NCBI GenBank assembly: GCA_950106755.1
Contig: CATNNA010000005.1
Span: forward strand, 1,054,001-1,118,000
Direction of reading: 5' to 3'
DNA from: Climacium dendroides
Taxonomy: Eukaryota; Streptophyta; Bryopsida; Hypnales; Climaciaceae
DNA length: 64,000 bases
Shown here: positions 1-10,706 of the stretch, in pieces
Position numbering within the stretch: the stretch's first letter is position 1
Layout of the letters: every line of letters starts with the position of its first letter
Made by a program: the position numbers and the translations under genes
The notes under the pieces: model-generated
Database searches by the model: none
Seen by the model: only the letters and a program-made list of their open reading frames with translations
What the model was told of the DNA's origin: nothing

Positions 1-61
1 AATCCTAATTATTTTGAACAATTGCAACTTGTGTGTTACGTTTTTGGACATGCTTGCACGT

Positions 62-86
62 CAAACCGATATAGTTTATTGGTTTG
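62..86 (+). other. Potential hairpin, stem 62-71 with 77-86 (copy 1)
   Basis: CAAACCGATA pairs with TATTGGTTTG across a 5-base loop. All ten pairs form except G68 with T80, which in a transcript would be a G-U wobble. The common variant caaatcg turns C66-G82 into another wobble. Other variants break a pair: caaccc and caatcc at position 65, ccgacat at 70, and gctttggg at 82. The fold is thus usual but not strictly kept. Confidence 0.55.
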
Positions 87-95
87 GGTTTTATT

Positions 96-141
96 AAATA
101 CAGCATGATTTCTAGAGTATTTGTTTTGAAATCCATTTCAA
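96..141. other. Near-invariant core of the monomer (shown in copy 1)
   Basis: Monomer positions about 96-141, from aaatacagc through the first arm of the dyad and most of the second, are the same in almost all 317 copies. The exceptions I saw are few: TCTAGA lost in copies 15 and 249, t to a at position 136 in copies 26, 35, 41 and 50, t to c at 126 in copy 205, c to t at 134 in copy 259 and c to t at 101 in copy 307. Positions 1-28 are almost as uniform. By contrast, 142-160 and 174-188 vary between neighbours. Uniformity could reflect a bound protein or nucleosome constraint, or chance in which variants were amplified. Confidence 0.7.
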
Positions 142-326
142 GTGAAGAAGACAGTGTACGAAAGCAATAGGCTGCGTTGTCTTAAAGTTAAGTTTTTCCA
201 TGAATCCTAATTATTTTGAACAATTGCAACTTGTGTGTTATGTTCTTGGACATGCTTGCACGTCAACCCGATATAATTTATTGGTTTGGGTTTTATTAAA
301 TACAGCATGATTTCTAGAGTATTTGT

Positions 327-344
327 TTTGAAATCCATTTCAAA
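327..344. other. 18-bp dyad symmetry element (shown in copy 2)
   Basis: The arms TTTGAAAT and ATTTCAAA are perfect inverted complements separated by CC, at monomer positions 125-142. The 8-base arms are complete in copies with caaatg or caaacg; in copies with caagtg the outermost pair is lost and 7-base arms remain. With rare exceptions the element is present in every copy, inside the invariant core. A symmetric site of this size suits a dimeric DNA-binding protein, or extrusion as a small cruciform; neither is shown by sequence alone. Confidence 0.75.
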
Positions 345-1010
345 TGTCAAAGACAGTGTATGAAAGCAATAGGCTAGTTTGTCTTAAAATTAAGTTTTTC
401 CATGAATCCTAATTATTTTGAACAATTGCAACTTGTGTGTTACGTTTTTGGACATGCTTGCACGTCAAACCGATATAATTTATTGGTTTGGGTTTTATTA
501 AATACAGCATGATTTCTAGAGTATTTGTTTTGAAATCCATTTCAAATGAAGAAGACAGTGTCGGAAAGCAATAGGCTGGTTTGTCTTAAAATTAAGTTTT
601 TCCATGAATCCTAATTATTTTGAACAATTGCAACTTGTGTGTTATGTTTTTGGACATGCTTGCACGTCAAATCGATATAATTTATTGGTTTGGGTTTTAT
701 TAAATACAGCATGATTTCTAGAGTATTTGTTTTGAAATCCATTTCAAGTGAAGAAGACAGTGTACGAAAGCAATAGGCTGGTTTGTCTTAAAGTTAAGTT
801 TTTCCATGAATCCTAATTATTTTGAACAATTGCAACTTGTGTGTTATGTTTTTGGACATGCTTGCACGTCAAACCGATATAATTTATTGGTTTGGGTTTT
901 ATTAAATACAGCATGATTTCTAGAGTATTTGTTTTGAAATCCATTTCAAATGTCAAAGACAGTGTATGAAAGCAATAGGCTAGTTTGTCTTAAAATTAAG
1001 TTTTTCCATG

Positions 1011-2626
1011 AATCCTAATTATTTTGAACAATTGCAACTTGTGTGTTACGTTTTTGGACATGCTTGCACGTCAAACCGATATAGTTTATTGGTTTGGGTT
1101 TTATTAAATACAGCATGATTTCTAGAGTATTTGTTTTGAAATCCATTTCAAGTGAAGAAGACAGTGTACGAAAGCAATAGGCTGCGTTGTCTTAAAGTTA
1201 AGTTTTTCCATGAATCCTAATTATTTTGAACAATTGCAACTTGTGTGTTATGTTCTTGGACATGCTTGCACGTCAACCCGATATAATTTATTGGTTTGGG
1301 TTTTATTAAATACAGCATGATTTCTAGAGTATTTGTTTTGAAATCCATTTCAAATGTCAAAGACAGTGTATGAAAGCAATAGGCTAGTTTGTCTTAAAAT
1401 TAAGTTTTTCCATGAATCCTAATTATTTTGAACAATTGCAACTTGTGTGTTACGTTTTTGGACATGCTTGCACGTCAAACCGATATAATTTATTGGTTTG
1501 GGTTTTATTAAATACAGCATGATTTCTAGAGTATTTGTTTTGAAATCCATTTCAAATGAAGAAGACAGTGTCGGAAAGCAATAGGCTGGTTTGTCTTAAA
1601 ATTAAGTTTTTCCATGAATCCTAATTATTTTGAACAATTGCAACTTGTGTGTTATGTTTTTGGACATGCTTGCACGTCAAATCGATATAATTTATTGGTT
1701 TGGGTTTTATTAAATACAGCATGATTTCTAGAGTATTTGTTTTGAAATCCATTTCAAGTGAAGAAGACAGTGTACGAAAGCAATAGGCTGCGTTGTCTTA
1801 CAGTTAAGTTTTTCCATGAATCCTAATTATTTTGAACAATTGCAACTTGTGTGTTATGTTTTTGGACATGCTTGCACGTCAAACCGATATAATTTATTGG
1901 TTTGGATTTTATTAAATACAGCATGATTTCTAGAGTATTTGTTTTGAAATCCATTTCAAATGTCAAAGACAGTGTATGAAAGCAATAGGCTGGTTTGTCT
2001 TAAAATTAAGTTTTTCCATGAATCCTAATTATTTTGAACAATTGCAACTTGTGTGTTACGTTTTTGGACATGCTTGCACGTCAAACCGATATAGTTTATT
2101 GGTTTGGGTTTTATTAAATACAGCATGATTTCTAGAGTATTTGTTTTGAAATCCATTTCAAACGAAGAAGACAGTGTAGGAAAACAATAGGCTGGGTTGT
2201 CCTGAAGTTAAGTTTTTCCATGAATCCTAATTATTTTGAACAATTGCAACTTGTGTGTTACGTTTTTGGACATGCTTGCACGTCAAACCGATATAATTTA
2301 TTGGTTTGGGTTTTATTAAATACAGCATGATTTCTAGAGTATTTGTTTTGAAATCCATTTCAAATGTCAAAGACAATGTAGGAAAGCAATAGGCTGGTTT
2401 GTCTTAAAGTTAAGTTTTTCCATGAATCCTAATTATTTTGAACAATTGCAACTGGTGTGTTATGTTTTTGGACATGCTTGCACGTCAAACCGATATAATT
2501 TATTGGTTTGGGTTTCATTAAATACAGCATGATTTCTAGAGTATTTGTTTTGAAATCCATTTCAAATGTCAAAGACAGTGTAGGAAAGCAATAGGCTAGT
2601 TTGTCTTAAAATTAAGTTTTTCCATG
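1011..2626. repeat. HOR unit of 8 monomers, first copy
   Basis: Copies 6-13. The first five reproduce copies 1-5; the last three are added. They are an aaacgaag copy with aaaacaatagg and gtcctgaag (2021-2222), a copy with the rare acaatgtagg (2223-2424) and a copy with aactggtg (2425-2626). The same eight recur in order as copies 14-21. The aaacgaag copy at 2021 carries the CENP-B-box-like sequence described separately. Confidence 0.85.
2151..2167 (-). other. CENP-B-box-like 17-mer (first example)
   Basis: Read on the minus strand this is CTTCGTTTGAAATGGAT. Against the mammalian CENP-B box (YTTCGTTGGAARCGGGA) it matches 13 of 17 positions, including the TTCG half and the central A. In the CGGG half it matches only the two middle Gs, so the essential core (nTTCGnnnnAnnCGGGn) is met at 7 of 9 positions. 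It occurs only in copies with aaacgaag. I count about 25: copies 11, 19, 84, 98, 112, 126, 161, 175, 187, 199, 202, 213, 216, 228, 230, 233, 245, 248, 256, 259, 267, 270, 287, 290 and 300. Most other copies read aaatgaag or aaatgtcaa and lose the TTCG. It overlaps the right arm of the dyad. Binding by a CENP-B-like protein is only a possibility; two core bases are wrong. Confidence 0.4.
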
Positions 2627-4242
2627 AATCCTAATTATTTTGAACAATTGCAACTTGTGTGTTACGTTTTTGGACATGCTTGCACGTCAAACCGATATAG
2701 TTTATTGGTTTGGGTTTTATTAAATACAGCATGATTTCTAGAGTATTTGTTTTGAAATCCATTTCAAGTGAAGAAGACAGTGTACGAAAGCAATAGGCTG
2801 CGTTGTCTTAAAGTTAAGTTTTTCCATGAATCCTAATTATTTTGAACAATTGCAACTTGTGTGTTATGTTCTTGGACATGCTTGCACGTCAACCCAATAT
2901 AATTTATTGGTTTGGGTTTTATTAAATACAGCATGATTTGTGGAGTATTTGTTTTGAAATCCATTTCAAATGTCAAAGACAGTGTATGAAAGCAATAGGC
3001 TAGTGTGTCTTAAAATTAAGTTTTTCCATGAATCCTAATTATTTTGAACAATTGCAACTTGTGTGTTACGTTTTTGGACATGCTTGCACGTCAAACCGAT
3101 TTAATTTATTGGTTTGGGTTTTATTAAATACAGCATGATTTCTAGAGTATTTGTTTTGAAATCCATTTCAAATGAAGATGACAGTGTAGGAAAGCAATAG
3201 GCTGGTTTGTCTTAAAATTAAGTTTTTCCATGAATCCTAATTATTTTGAACAATTGCAACTTGTGTGTTATGTTCTTGGACATGCTTGCACGTCAAATCG
3301 ATATAATTTATTGGTTTGGGTTTTATTAAATACAGCATGATTTCTAGAGTATTTGTTTTGAAATCCATTTCAAGTGAAGAAGACAGTGTACGAAAGCAAT
3401 AGGCTGCGTTGTCTTACAGTTAAGTTTTTCCATGAATCCTAATTATTTTGAACAATTGCAACTTGTGTGTTATGTTTTTGGACATGCTTGCACGTCAAAC
3501 CGATATAATTTATTGGTTTGGGTTTTATTAAATACAGCATGATTTCTAGAGTATTTGTTTTGAAATCCATTTCAAATGTCAAAGACAGTGTATGAAAGCA
3601 ATAGGCTGGTTTGTCTTAAAATTAAGTTTTTCCATGAATCCTAATTATTTTGAACAATTGCAACTTGTGTGTTACGTTTTTGGACATGCTTGCACGTCAA
3701 ACCGATATAGTTTATTGGTTTGGGTTTTATTAAATACAGCATGATTTCTAGAGTATTTGTTTTGAAATCCATTTCAAACGAAGAAGACAGTGTAGGAAAG
3801 CAATAGGCTGGGTTGTCTTGAAGTTAAGTTTTTCCATGAATCCTAATTATTTTGAACAATTGCAACTTGTGTGTTACGTTTTTGGACATGCTTGCACGTC
3901 AAACCGATATAATTTATTGGTTTGGATTTGATTAAATACAGCATGATTTCTAGAGTATTTGTTTTGAAATCCATTTCAAATGTCAAAGACAATGTAGGAA
4001 AGCAATAGGCTGGTTTGTCTTAAAGTTAAGTTTTTCCATGAATCCTAATTATTTTGAACAATTGCAACTGGTGTGTTATGTTTTTGGACATGCTTGCACG
4101 TCAAACCGATATAATTTATTGGTTTGGGTTTTATTAAATACAGCATGATTTCTAGAGTATTTGTTTTGAAATCCATTTCAAATGTCAAAGACAGTGTATG
4201 AAAGCAATAGGCTAGTTTGTCTTAAAATTAAGTTTTTCCATG
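2627..4242. repeat. HOR unit of 8 monomers, second copy
   Basis: Copies 14-21 repeat copies 6-13 at an offset of 1616 bases. The rare markers acaatgtagg and aactggtg both reappear in the expected copies (3839 and 4041). Private changes lie in copy 15 (2829-3030), which has lost the TCTAGA site through two substitutions, reads caacccaat and has ctagtgtg. Copy 16 (3031-3232) has gatttaatt and tgaagatg. Copy 15 is the most diverged monomer I noticed in this part of the array. Confidence 0.85.
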
Positions 4243-4646
4243 AATCCTAATTATTTTGAACAATTGCAACTTGTGTGTTACGTTTTTGGACATGCTTGCA
4301 CGTCAAACCGATATAATTTATTGGTTTGGGTTTTATTAAATACAGCATGATTTCTAGAGTATTTGTTTTGAAATCCATTTCAAATGAAGAAGACAGTGTA
4401 GGAAAGCAATAGGCTGGTTTGTCTTAAAATTAAGTTTTTCCATGAATCCTAATTATTTTGAACAATTGCAACTTGTGTGTTACGTTTCTGGACATGCTTG
4501 CACGTCAAACCGATATAGTTTATTGGTTTGGGTTTTATTAAATACAGCATGATTTCTAGAGTATTTGTTTTGAAATCCATTTCAAGTGAAGAAGACAGTG
4601 TACGAAAGCAATAGGCTAGTTTGTCTTAAAATTAAGTTTTTCCATG
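4243..4646. repeat. Two linking monomers between HOR families
   Basis: Copies 22 and 23 fit neither the 8-mer to the left nor cleanly the 15-mer to the right. Copy 23 (tttctgg, aagtgaagaag, gctagtttg) resembles copy 38, the last monomer of the 15-mer, but lacks its gttttaaaa change. This stretch could be the worn end of a partial 15-mer copy. Confidence 0.6.
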
Positions 4647-7600
4647 AATCCTAATTATTTTGAACAATTGCAACTTGTGTGTTATGTTTTTGGACATGCT
4701 TGCACGTCAAACCGATATAATTTATTGGTTTGGGTTTTATTAAATACAGCATGATTTCTAGAGTATTTGTTTTGAAATCCATTTCAAATGTCAAAGACAG
4801 TGTATGAAAGCAATAGGCTGGTTTGTCTTAAAATTAAGTTTTTCCATGAATCCTAATTATTTTGAACAATTGCAACTTGTGTGTTATGTTTTTGGACATG
4901 CTTGCACGTCAAACCGATATAATTTATTGGTTTGGGTTTCATTAAATACAGCATGATTTCTAGAGTATTTGTTTTGAAATCCATTTCAAATGTCAAAGAC
5001 AGTGTCTGAAAGCAATAGGCTAGTTTGTCTTAAAATTAAGTTTTTCCATGAATCCTAATTATTTTGAACAATTGCAACTTGTGTGTTACGTTTTTGGACA
5101 TGCTTGCACGTCAAACCGATATAATTTATTGGTTTGGGTTTTATTAAATACAGCATGATTTCTAGAGTATTTGTTTTGAAATCCAATTCAAATGAAGAAG
5201 ACAGTGGACGAAAGCAATAGGCTGGTTTGTCTTAAAATTAAGTTTTTCCATGAATCCTAATTATTTTGAACAATTGCAACTTGTGTGTTATGTTTTTGGA
5301 CATGCTTGCACGTCAAACCGATATAGTTTATTGGTTTGGGTTTTATTAAATACAGCATGATTTCTAGAGTATTTGTTTTGAAATCCATTTCAAATGTCAA
5401 AGACAGTGTATGAAAGCAATAGGCTGGTTTGTCTTAAAATTATCTTTTTCCATGAATCCTAATTATTTTGAACAACTGCAACATGTGTGTTATGTTTTTG
5501 GACATGCTTGCACGTCAAACCGATATAGTTTATTGGTTTCGGTTTTATTAAATACAGCATGATTTCTAGAGTATTTGTTTTGAAATCCATTTCAAATGTC
5601 AAAGACAGTGTATGAAAGCAATAGGCTGGTTTGTCTTAAAATTATCTTTTTCCATGAATCCTAATTATTTTGAACAACTGCAACTTGTGTGTTACGTTTT
5701 TGGACATGCTTGCACGTCAAACCGATATAGTTTATTGGTTTGGGTTTTATTAAATACAGCATGATTTCTAGAGTATTTGTTTTGAAATCCATTTCAAGTG
5801 ATGAAGACAGTGTACGAAAGCAATAGGCTGGGTTGTCTTAAAATTAAGTTTTTCCATGAATCCTAATTATTTTGAACAATTGCAACTTGTGTGTTACGTT
5901 TTTGGACATGCTTGCACGTCAAACCGATATAATTTATTGGTTTGGGTTTTATTAAATACAGCATGATTTCTAGAGTATTTGTTTTGAAATCCATTTCAAA
6001 TGAAGAAGACAGTGTCGGAAAGCAATAGGCTGGTTTGTCTTAAAATTAAGTTTTTCCATGAATCCTAATTATTTTGAACAATTGCAACTTGTGTGTTACG
6101 TTTTTGGACATGCTTGCACGTCAAACCGATATAGTTTATTGGTTTGGGTTTTATTAAATACAGCATGATTTCTAGAGTATTTGTTTTGAAATCCATTTCA
6201 AATGTCAAAGACAGTGTATGAAAGCAATAGGCTGGTTTCTCTTAAAATTAAGTTTTTCCATGAATCCTAATTATTTTGAACAATTGCAACTTGTGTGTTA
6301 TGTTTTTGGACATGCTTGCACGTCAAACCGATATAGTTTATTGGTTTGGGTTTTATTAAATACAGCATGATTTCTAGAGTATTTGTTTTGAAATCCATTT
6401 CAAATGTCAAAGACAGTGTATGAAAGCAATAGGCTGGTTTGTCTTAAAATTATCTTTTTCCATGAATCCTAATTATTTTGAACAACTGCAACATGTGTGT
6501 TATGTTTTTGGACATGCTTGCACGTCAAACCGATATAGTTTATTGGTTTGGGTTTTATTAAATACAGCATGATTTCTAGAGTATTTGTTTTGAAATCCAT
6601 TTCAAATGTCAAAGACAGTGTATGAAAGCAATAGGCTGGTTTGTCTTAAAATTATCTTTTTCCATGAATCCTAATTATTTTGAACAACTGCAACTTGTGT
6701 GTTACGTTTTTGGACATGCTTGCACGTCAAACCGATATAGTTTATTGGTTTGGGTTTTATTAAATACAGCATGATTTCTAGAGTATTTGTTTTGAAATCC
6801 ATTTCAAATGTCAAAGACAGTGTAGGAAAGCAATAGGCTAGTTTGTCTTAAAATTAAGTTTTTCCATGAATCCTAATTATTTTGAACAATTGCAACTTGT
6901 GTGTTACGTTTTTGGACATGCTTGCACGTCAAACCGATATAATTTATTGGTTTGGGTTTTATTAAATACAGCATGATTTCTAGAGTATTTGTTTTGAAAT
7001 CCAATTCAAATGTCAAAGACAGTGGACGAAAGCAATAGGCTGGTTTGTCTTAAAATTAAGTTTTTCCATGAATCCTAATTATTTTGAACAATTGCAACTT
7101 GTGTGTTATGTTTTTGGACATGCTTGCACGTCAAACCGATATAGTTTATTGGTTTGGGTTTTATTAAATACAGCATGATTTCTAGAGTATTTGTTTTGAA
7201 ATCCATTTCAAATGTCAAAGACAGTGTATGAAAGCAATAGGCTAGTTTGTCTTAAAATTAAGTTTTTCCATGAATCCTAATTATTTTGAACAATTGCAAC
7301 TTGTGTGTTACGTTTTTGGACATGCTTGCACGTCAAACCGATATAATTTATTGGTTTGGGTTTTATTAAATACAGCATGATTTCTAGAGTATTTGTTTTG
7401 AAATCCATTTCAAATGTCAAAGACAGTGTAGGAAAGCAATAGGCTAGTTTGTCTTAAAATTAAGTTTTTCCATGAATCCTAATTATTTTGAACAATTGCA
7501 ACTTGTGTGTTACGTTTTTGGACATGCTTGCACGTCAAACCGATATAGTTTATTGGTTTGGGTTTTATTAAATACAGCATGATTTCTAGAGTATTTGTTT

Positions 7601-7676
7601 TGAAATCCATTTCAAGTGAAGAAGACAGTGTACGAAAGCAATAGGCTAGTTTGTTTTAAAATTAAGTTTTTCCATG
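4647..7676. repeat. HOR unit of 15 monomers (family A), first copy
   Basis: Copies 24-38. Markers are gtgtctg in copy 25, the unusual ccaattc with gtggacg in copy 26, the tatcttttt change at 5441, and caactgcaac in copies 28-29. A five-monomer stretch is duplicated inside the unit: tatcttttt reappears at 6451, and copies 27-29 match copies 32-34. Copy 28 has a private ggtttcgg change not seen in the second unit. The last copy ends with gtttgttttaaaa. Confidence 0.85.
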
Positions 7677-10600
7677 AATCCTAATTATTTTGAACAATTG
7701 CAACTTGTGTGTTATGTTTTTGGACATGCTTGCACGTCAAACCGATATAATTTATTGGTTTGGGTTTTATTAAATACAGCATGATTTCTAGAGTATTTGT
7801 TTTGAAATCCATTTCAAATGTCAAAGACAGTGTATGAAAGCAATAGGCTGGTTTGTCTTAAAATTAAGTTTTTCCATGAATCCTAATTATTTTGAACAAT
7901 TGCAACTTGTGTGTTATGTTTTTGGACATGCTTGCACGTCAAACCGATATAATTTATTGGTTTGGGTTTCATTAAATACAGCATGATTTCTAGAGTATTT
8001 GTTTTGAAATCCATTTCAAATGTCAAAGACAGTGTCTGAAAGCAATAGGCTAGTTTGTCTTAAAATTAAGTTTTTCCATGAATCCTAATTATTTTGAACA
8101 ATTGCAACTTGTGTGTTACGTTTTTGGACATGCTTGCACGTCAAACCGATATAATTTATTGGTTTGGGTTTTATTAAATACAGCATGATTTCTAGAGTAT
8201 TTGTTTTGAAATCCAATTCAAATGAAGAAGACAGTGGACGAAAGCAATAGGCTGGTTTGTCTTAAAATTAAGTTTTTCCATGAATCCTAATTATTTTGAA
8301 CAATTGCAACTTGTGTGTTATGTTTTTGGACATGCTTGCACGTCAAACCGATATAGTTTATTGGTTTGGGTTTTATTAAATACAGCATGATTTCTAGAGT
8401 ATTTGTTTTGAAATCCATTTCAAATGTCAAAGACAGTGTATGAAAGCAATAGGCTGGTTTGTCTTAAAATTATCTTTTTCCATGAATCCTAATTATTTTG
8501 AACAACTGCAACATGTGTGTTATGTTTTTGGACATGCTTGCACGTCAAACCGATATAGTTTATTGGTTTGGGTTTTATTAAATACAGCATGATTTCTAGA
8601 GTATTTGTTTTGAAATCCATTTCAAATGTCAAAGACAGTGTATGAAAGCAATAGGCTGGTTTGTCTTAAAATTATCTTTTTCCATGAATCCTAATTATTT
8701 TGAACAACTGCAACTTGTGTGTTACGTTTTTGGACATGCTTGCACGTCAAACCGATATAGTTTATTGGTTTGGGTTTTATTAAATACAGCATGATTTCTA
8801 GAGTATTTGTTTTGAAATCCATTTCAAGTGATGAAGACAGTGTACGAAAGCAATAGGCTGGGTTGTCTTAAAATTAAGTTTTTCCATGAATCCTAATTAT
8901 TTTGAACAATTGCAACTTGTGTGTTACGTTTTTGGACATGCTTGCACGTCAAACCGATATAATTTATTGGTTTGGGTTTTATTAAATACAGCATGATTTC
9001 TAGAGTATTTGTTTTGAAATCCATTTCAAATGAAGAAGACAGTGTCGGAAAGCAATAGGCTGGTTTGTCTTAAAATTAAGTTTTTCCATGAATCCTAATT
9101 ATTTTGAACAATTGCAACTTGTGTGTTACGTTTTTGGACATGCTTGCACGTCAAACCGATATAGTTTATTGGTTTGGGTTTTATTAAATACAGCATGATT
9201 TCTAGAGTATTTGTTTTGAAATCCATTTCAAATGTCAAAGACAGTGTATGAAAGCAATAGGCTGGTTTCTCTTAAAATTAAGTTTTTCCATGAATCCTAA
9301 TTATTTTGAACAATTGCAACTTGTGTGTTATGTTTTTGGACATGCTTGCACGTCAAACCGATATAGTTTATTGGTTTGGGTTTTATTAAATACAGCATGA
9401 TTTCTAGAGTATTTGTTTTGAAATCCATTTCAAATGTCAAAGACAGTGTATGAAAGCAATAGGCTGGTTTGTCTTAAAATTATCTTTTTCCATGAATCCT
9501 AATTATTTTGAACAACTGCAACATGTGTGTTATGTTTTTGGACATGCTTGCACGTCAAACCGATATAGTTTATTGGTTTGGGTTTTATTAAATACAGCAT
9601 GATTTCTAGAGTATTTGTTTTGAAATCCATTTCAAATGTCAAAGACAGTGTATGAAAGCAATAGGCTGGTTTGTCTTAAAATTATCTTTTTCCATGAATC
9701 CTAATTATTTTGAACAACTGCAACTTGTGTGTTACGTTTTTGGACATGCTTGCACGTCAAACCGATATAGTTTATTGGTTTGGGTTTTATTAAATACAGC
9801 ATGATTTCTAGAGTATTTGTTTTGAAATCCATTTCAAATGTCAAAGACAGTGTAGGAAAGCAATAGGCTAGTTTGTCTTAAAATTAAGTTTTTCCATGAA
9901 TCCTAATTATTTTGAACAATTGCAACTTGTGTGTTACGTTTTTGGACATGCTTGCACGTCAAACCGATATAATTTATTGGTTTGGGTTTTATTAAATACA
10001 GCATGATTTCTAGAGTATTTGTTTTGAAATCCAATTCAAATGTCAAAGACAGTGGACGAAAGCAATAGGCTGGTTTGTCTTAAAATTAAGTTTTTCCATG
10101 AATCCTAATTATTTTGAACAATTGCAACTTGTGTGTTATGTTTTTGGACATGCTTGCACGTCAAACCGATATAGTTTATTGGTTTGGGTTTTATTAAATA
10201 CAGCATGATTTCTAGAGTATTTGTTTTGAAATCCATTTCAAATGTCAAAGACAGTGTATGAAAGCAATAGGCTAGTTTGTCTTAAAATTAAGTTTTTCCA
10301 TGAATCCTAATTATTTTGAACAATTGCAACTTGTGTGTTACGTTTTTGGACATGCTTGCACGTCAAACCGATATAATTTATTGGTTTGGGTTTTATTAAA
10401 TACAGCATGATTTCTAGAGTATTTGTTTTGAAATCCATTTCAAATGTCAAAGACAGTGTAGGAAAGCAATAGGCTAGTTTGTCTTAAAATTAAGTTTTTC
10501 CATGAATCCTAATTATTTTGAACAATTGCAACTTGTGTGTTACGTTTTTGGACATGCTTGCACGTCAAACCGATATAGTTTATTGGTTTGGGTTTTATTA

Positions 10601-10706
10601 AATACAGCATGATTTCTAGAGTATTTGTTTTGAAATCCATTTCAAGTGAAGAAGACAGTGTACGAAAGCAATAGGCTAGTTTGTTTTAAAATTAAGTTTT
10701 TCCATG
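7677..10706. repeat. HOR unit of 15 monomers (family A), second copy
   Basis: Copies 39-53 repeat copies 24-38 at an offset of exactly 3030 bases. The markers gtgtctg, ccaattc with gtggacg, tatcttttt (8471 and 9481) and gtttgttttaaaa all return in order. At the variable sites I scored, the main difference is the private ggtttcgg change missing from this copy. That suggests a very recent duplication. Confidence 0.87.

Larger units (their letters stand above)
1..202 (+). repeat. Reference satellite monomer (copy 1)
   Basis: I use this copy for monomer coordinates (1-202); copy n starts at 202n-201 up to copy 298. It has 67 G+C. Landmarks: a CAATTG palindrome at 19-24; a T5 tract at 41-45; a potential hairpin at 62-86; an AT-rich stretch at 89-100; TCTAGA at 111-116; a dyad at 125-142; a T5 tract at 193-197. 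TCTAGA (the XbaI site) is present in almost every copy. I saw it lost at 2939-2944 (two substitutions) and at 50207-50212 (one). All three forward frames contain stops, for example TAA at 6 (frame 3), TAA at 95 (frame 2) and TGA at 106 (frame 1). The phase choice is arbitrary: the true sequence is circularly permutable. Confidence 0.97.
1..1010. repeat. HOR unit of 5 monomers
   Basis: Copies 1-5 are repeated in order as copies 6-10 (1011-2020), an exact offset of 1010 bases. Diagnostic matches include the copy-1 form with aagtgaagaag and gctgcg at its right end, and the copy-2 form with ttcttgg and caacccg. Differences are few: copy 4 ends in gctggtttg with aaagtt, whereas copy 9 ends in gctgcg with acagtt, and copy 10 has ggatttt where copy 5 has ggg. 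The left part of this unit may belong to a longer unit cut by the window edge. Confidence 0.85.

Noticed and set aside
68..80. A TATA-like promoter element (gatataattta or similar) in each monomer.
   Set aside because: It is an AT-rich string expected in a 33% GC repeat. No transcribed unit, initiator or gene follows it, so I do not call it a promoter.
5..136. A minus-strand open frame of about 43 codons within each monomer.
   Set aside because: Its length is within chance expectation for a 33% GC repeat. I saw no conserved coding pattern, and 202 is not divisible by three, so no frame runs through the array.
202..312. A short open frame in most monomers: an ATG overlapping the monomer joint, about 36 codons, ending at the TGA near monomer position 106.
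   Set aside because: It is short and recurs only because the monomer recurs. Common variants change residues freely (tttctgg, ttcttgg, gggtttcatt), and the tttgaatttt variant introduces an early stop. Nothing suggests coding constraint.
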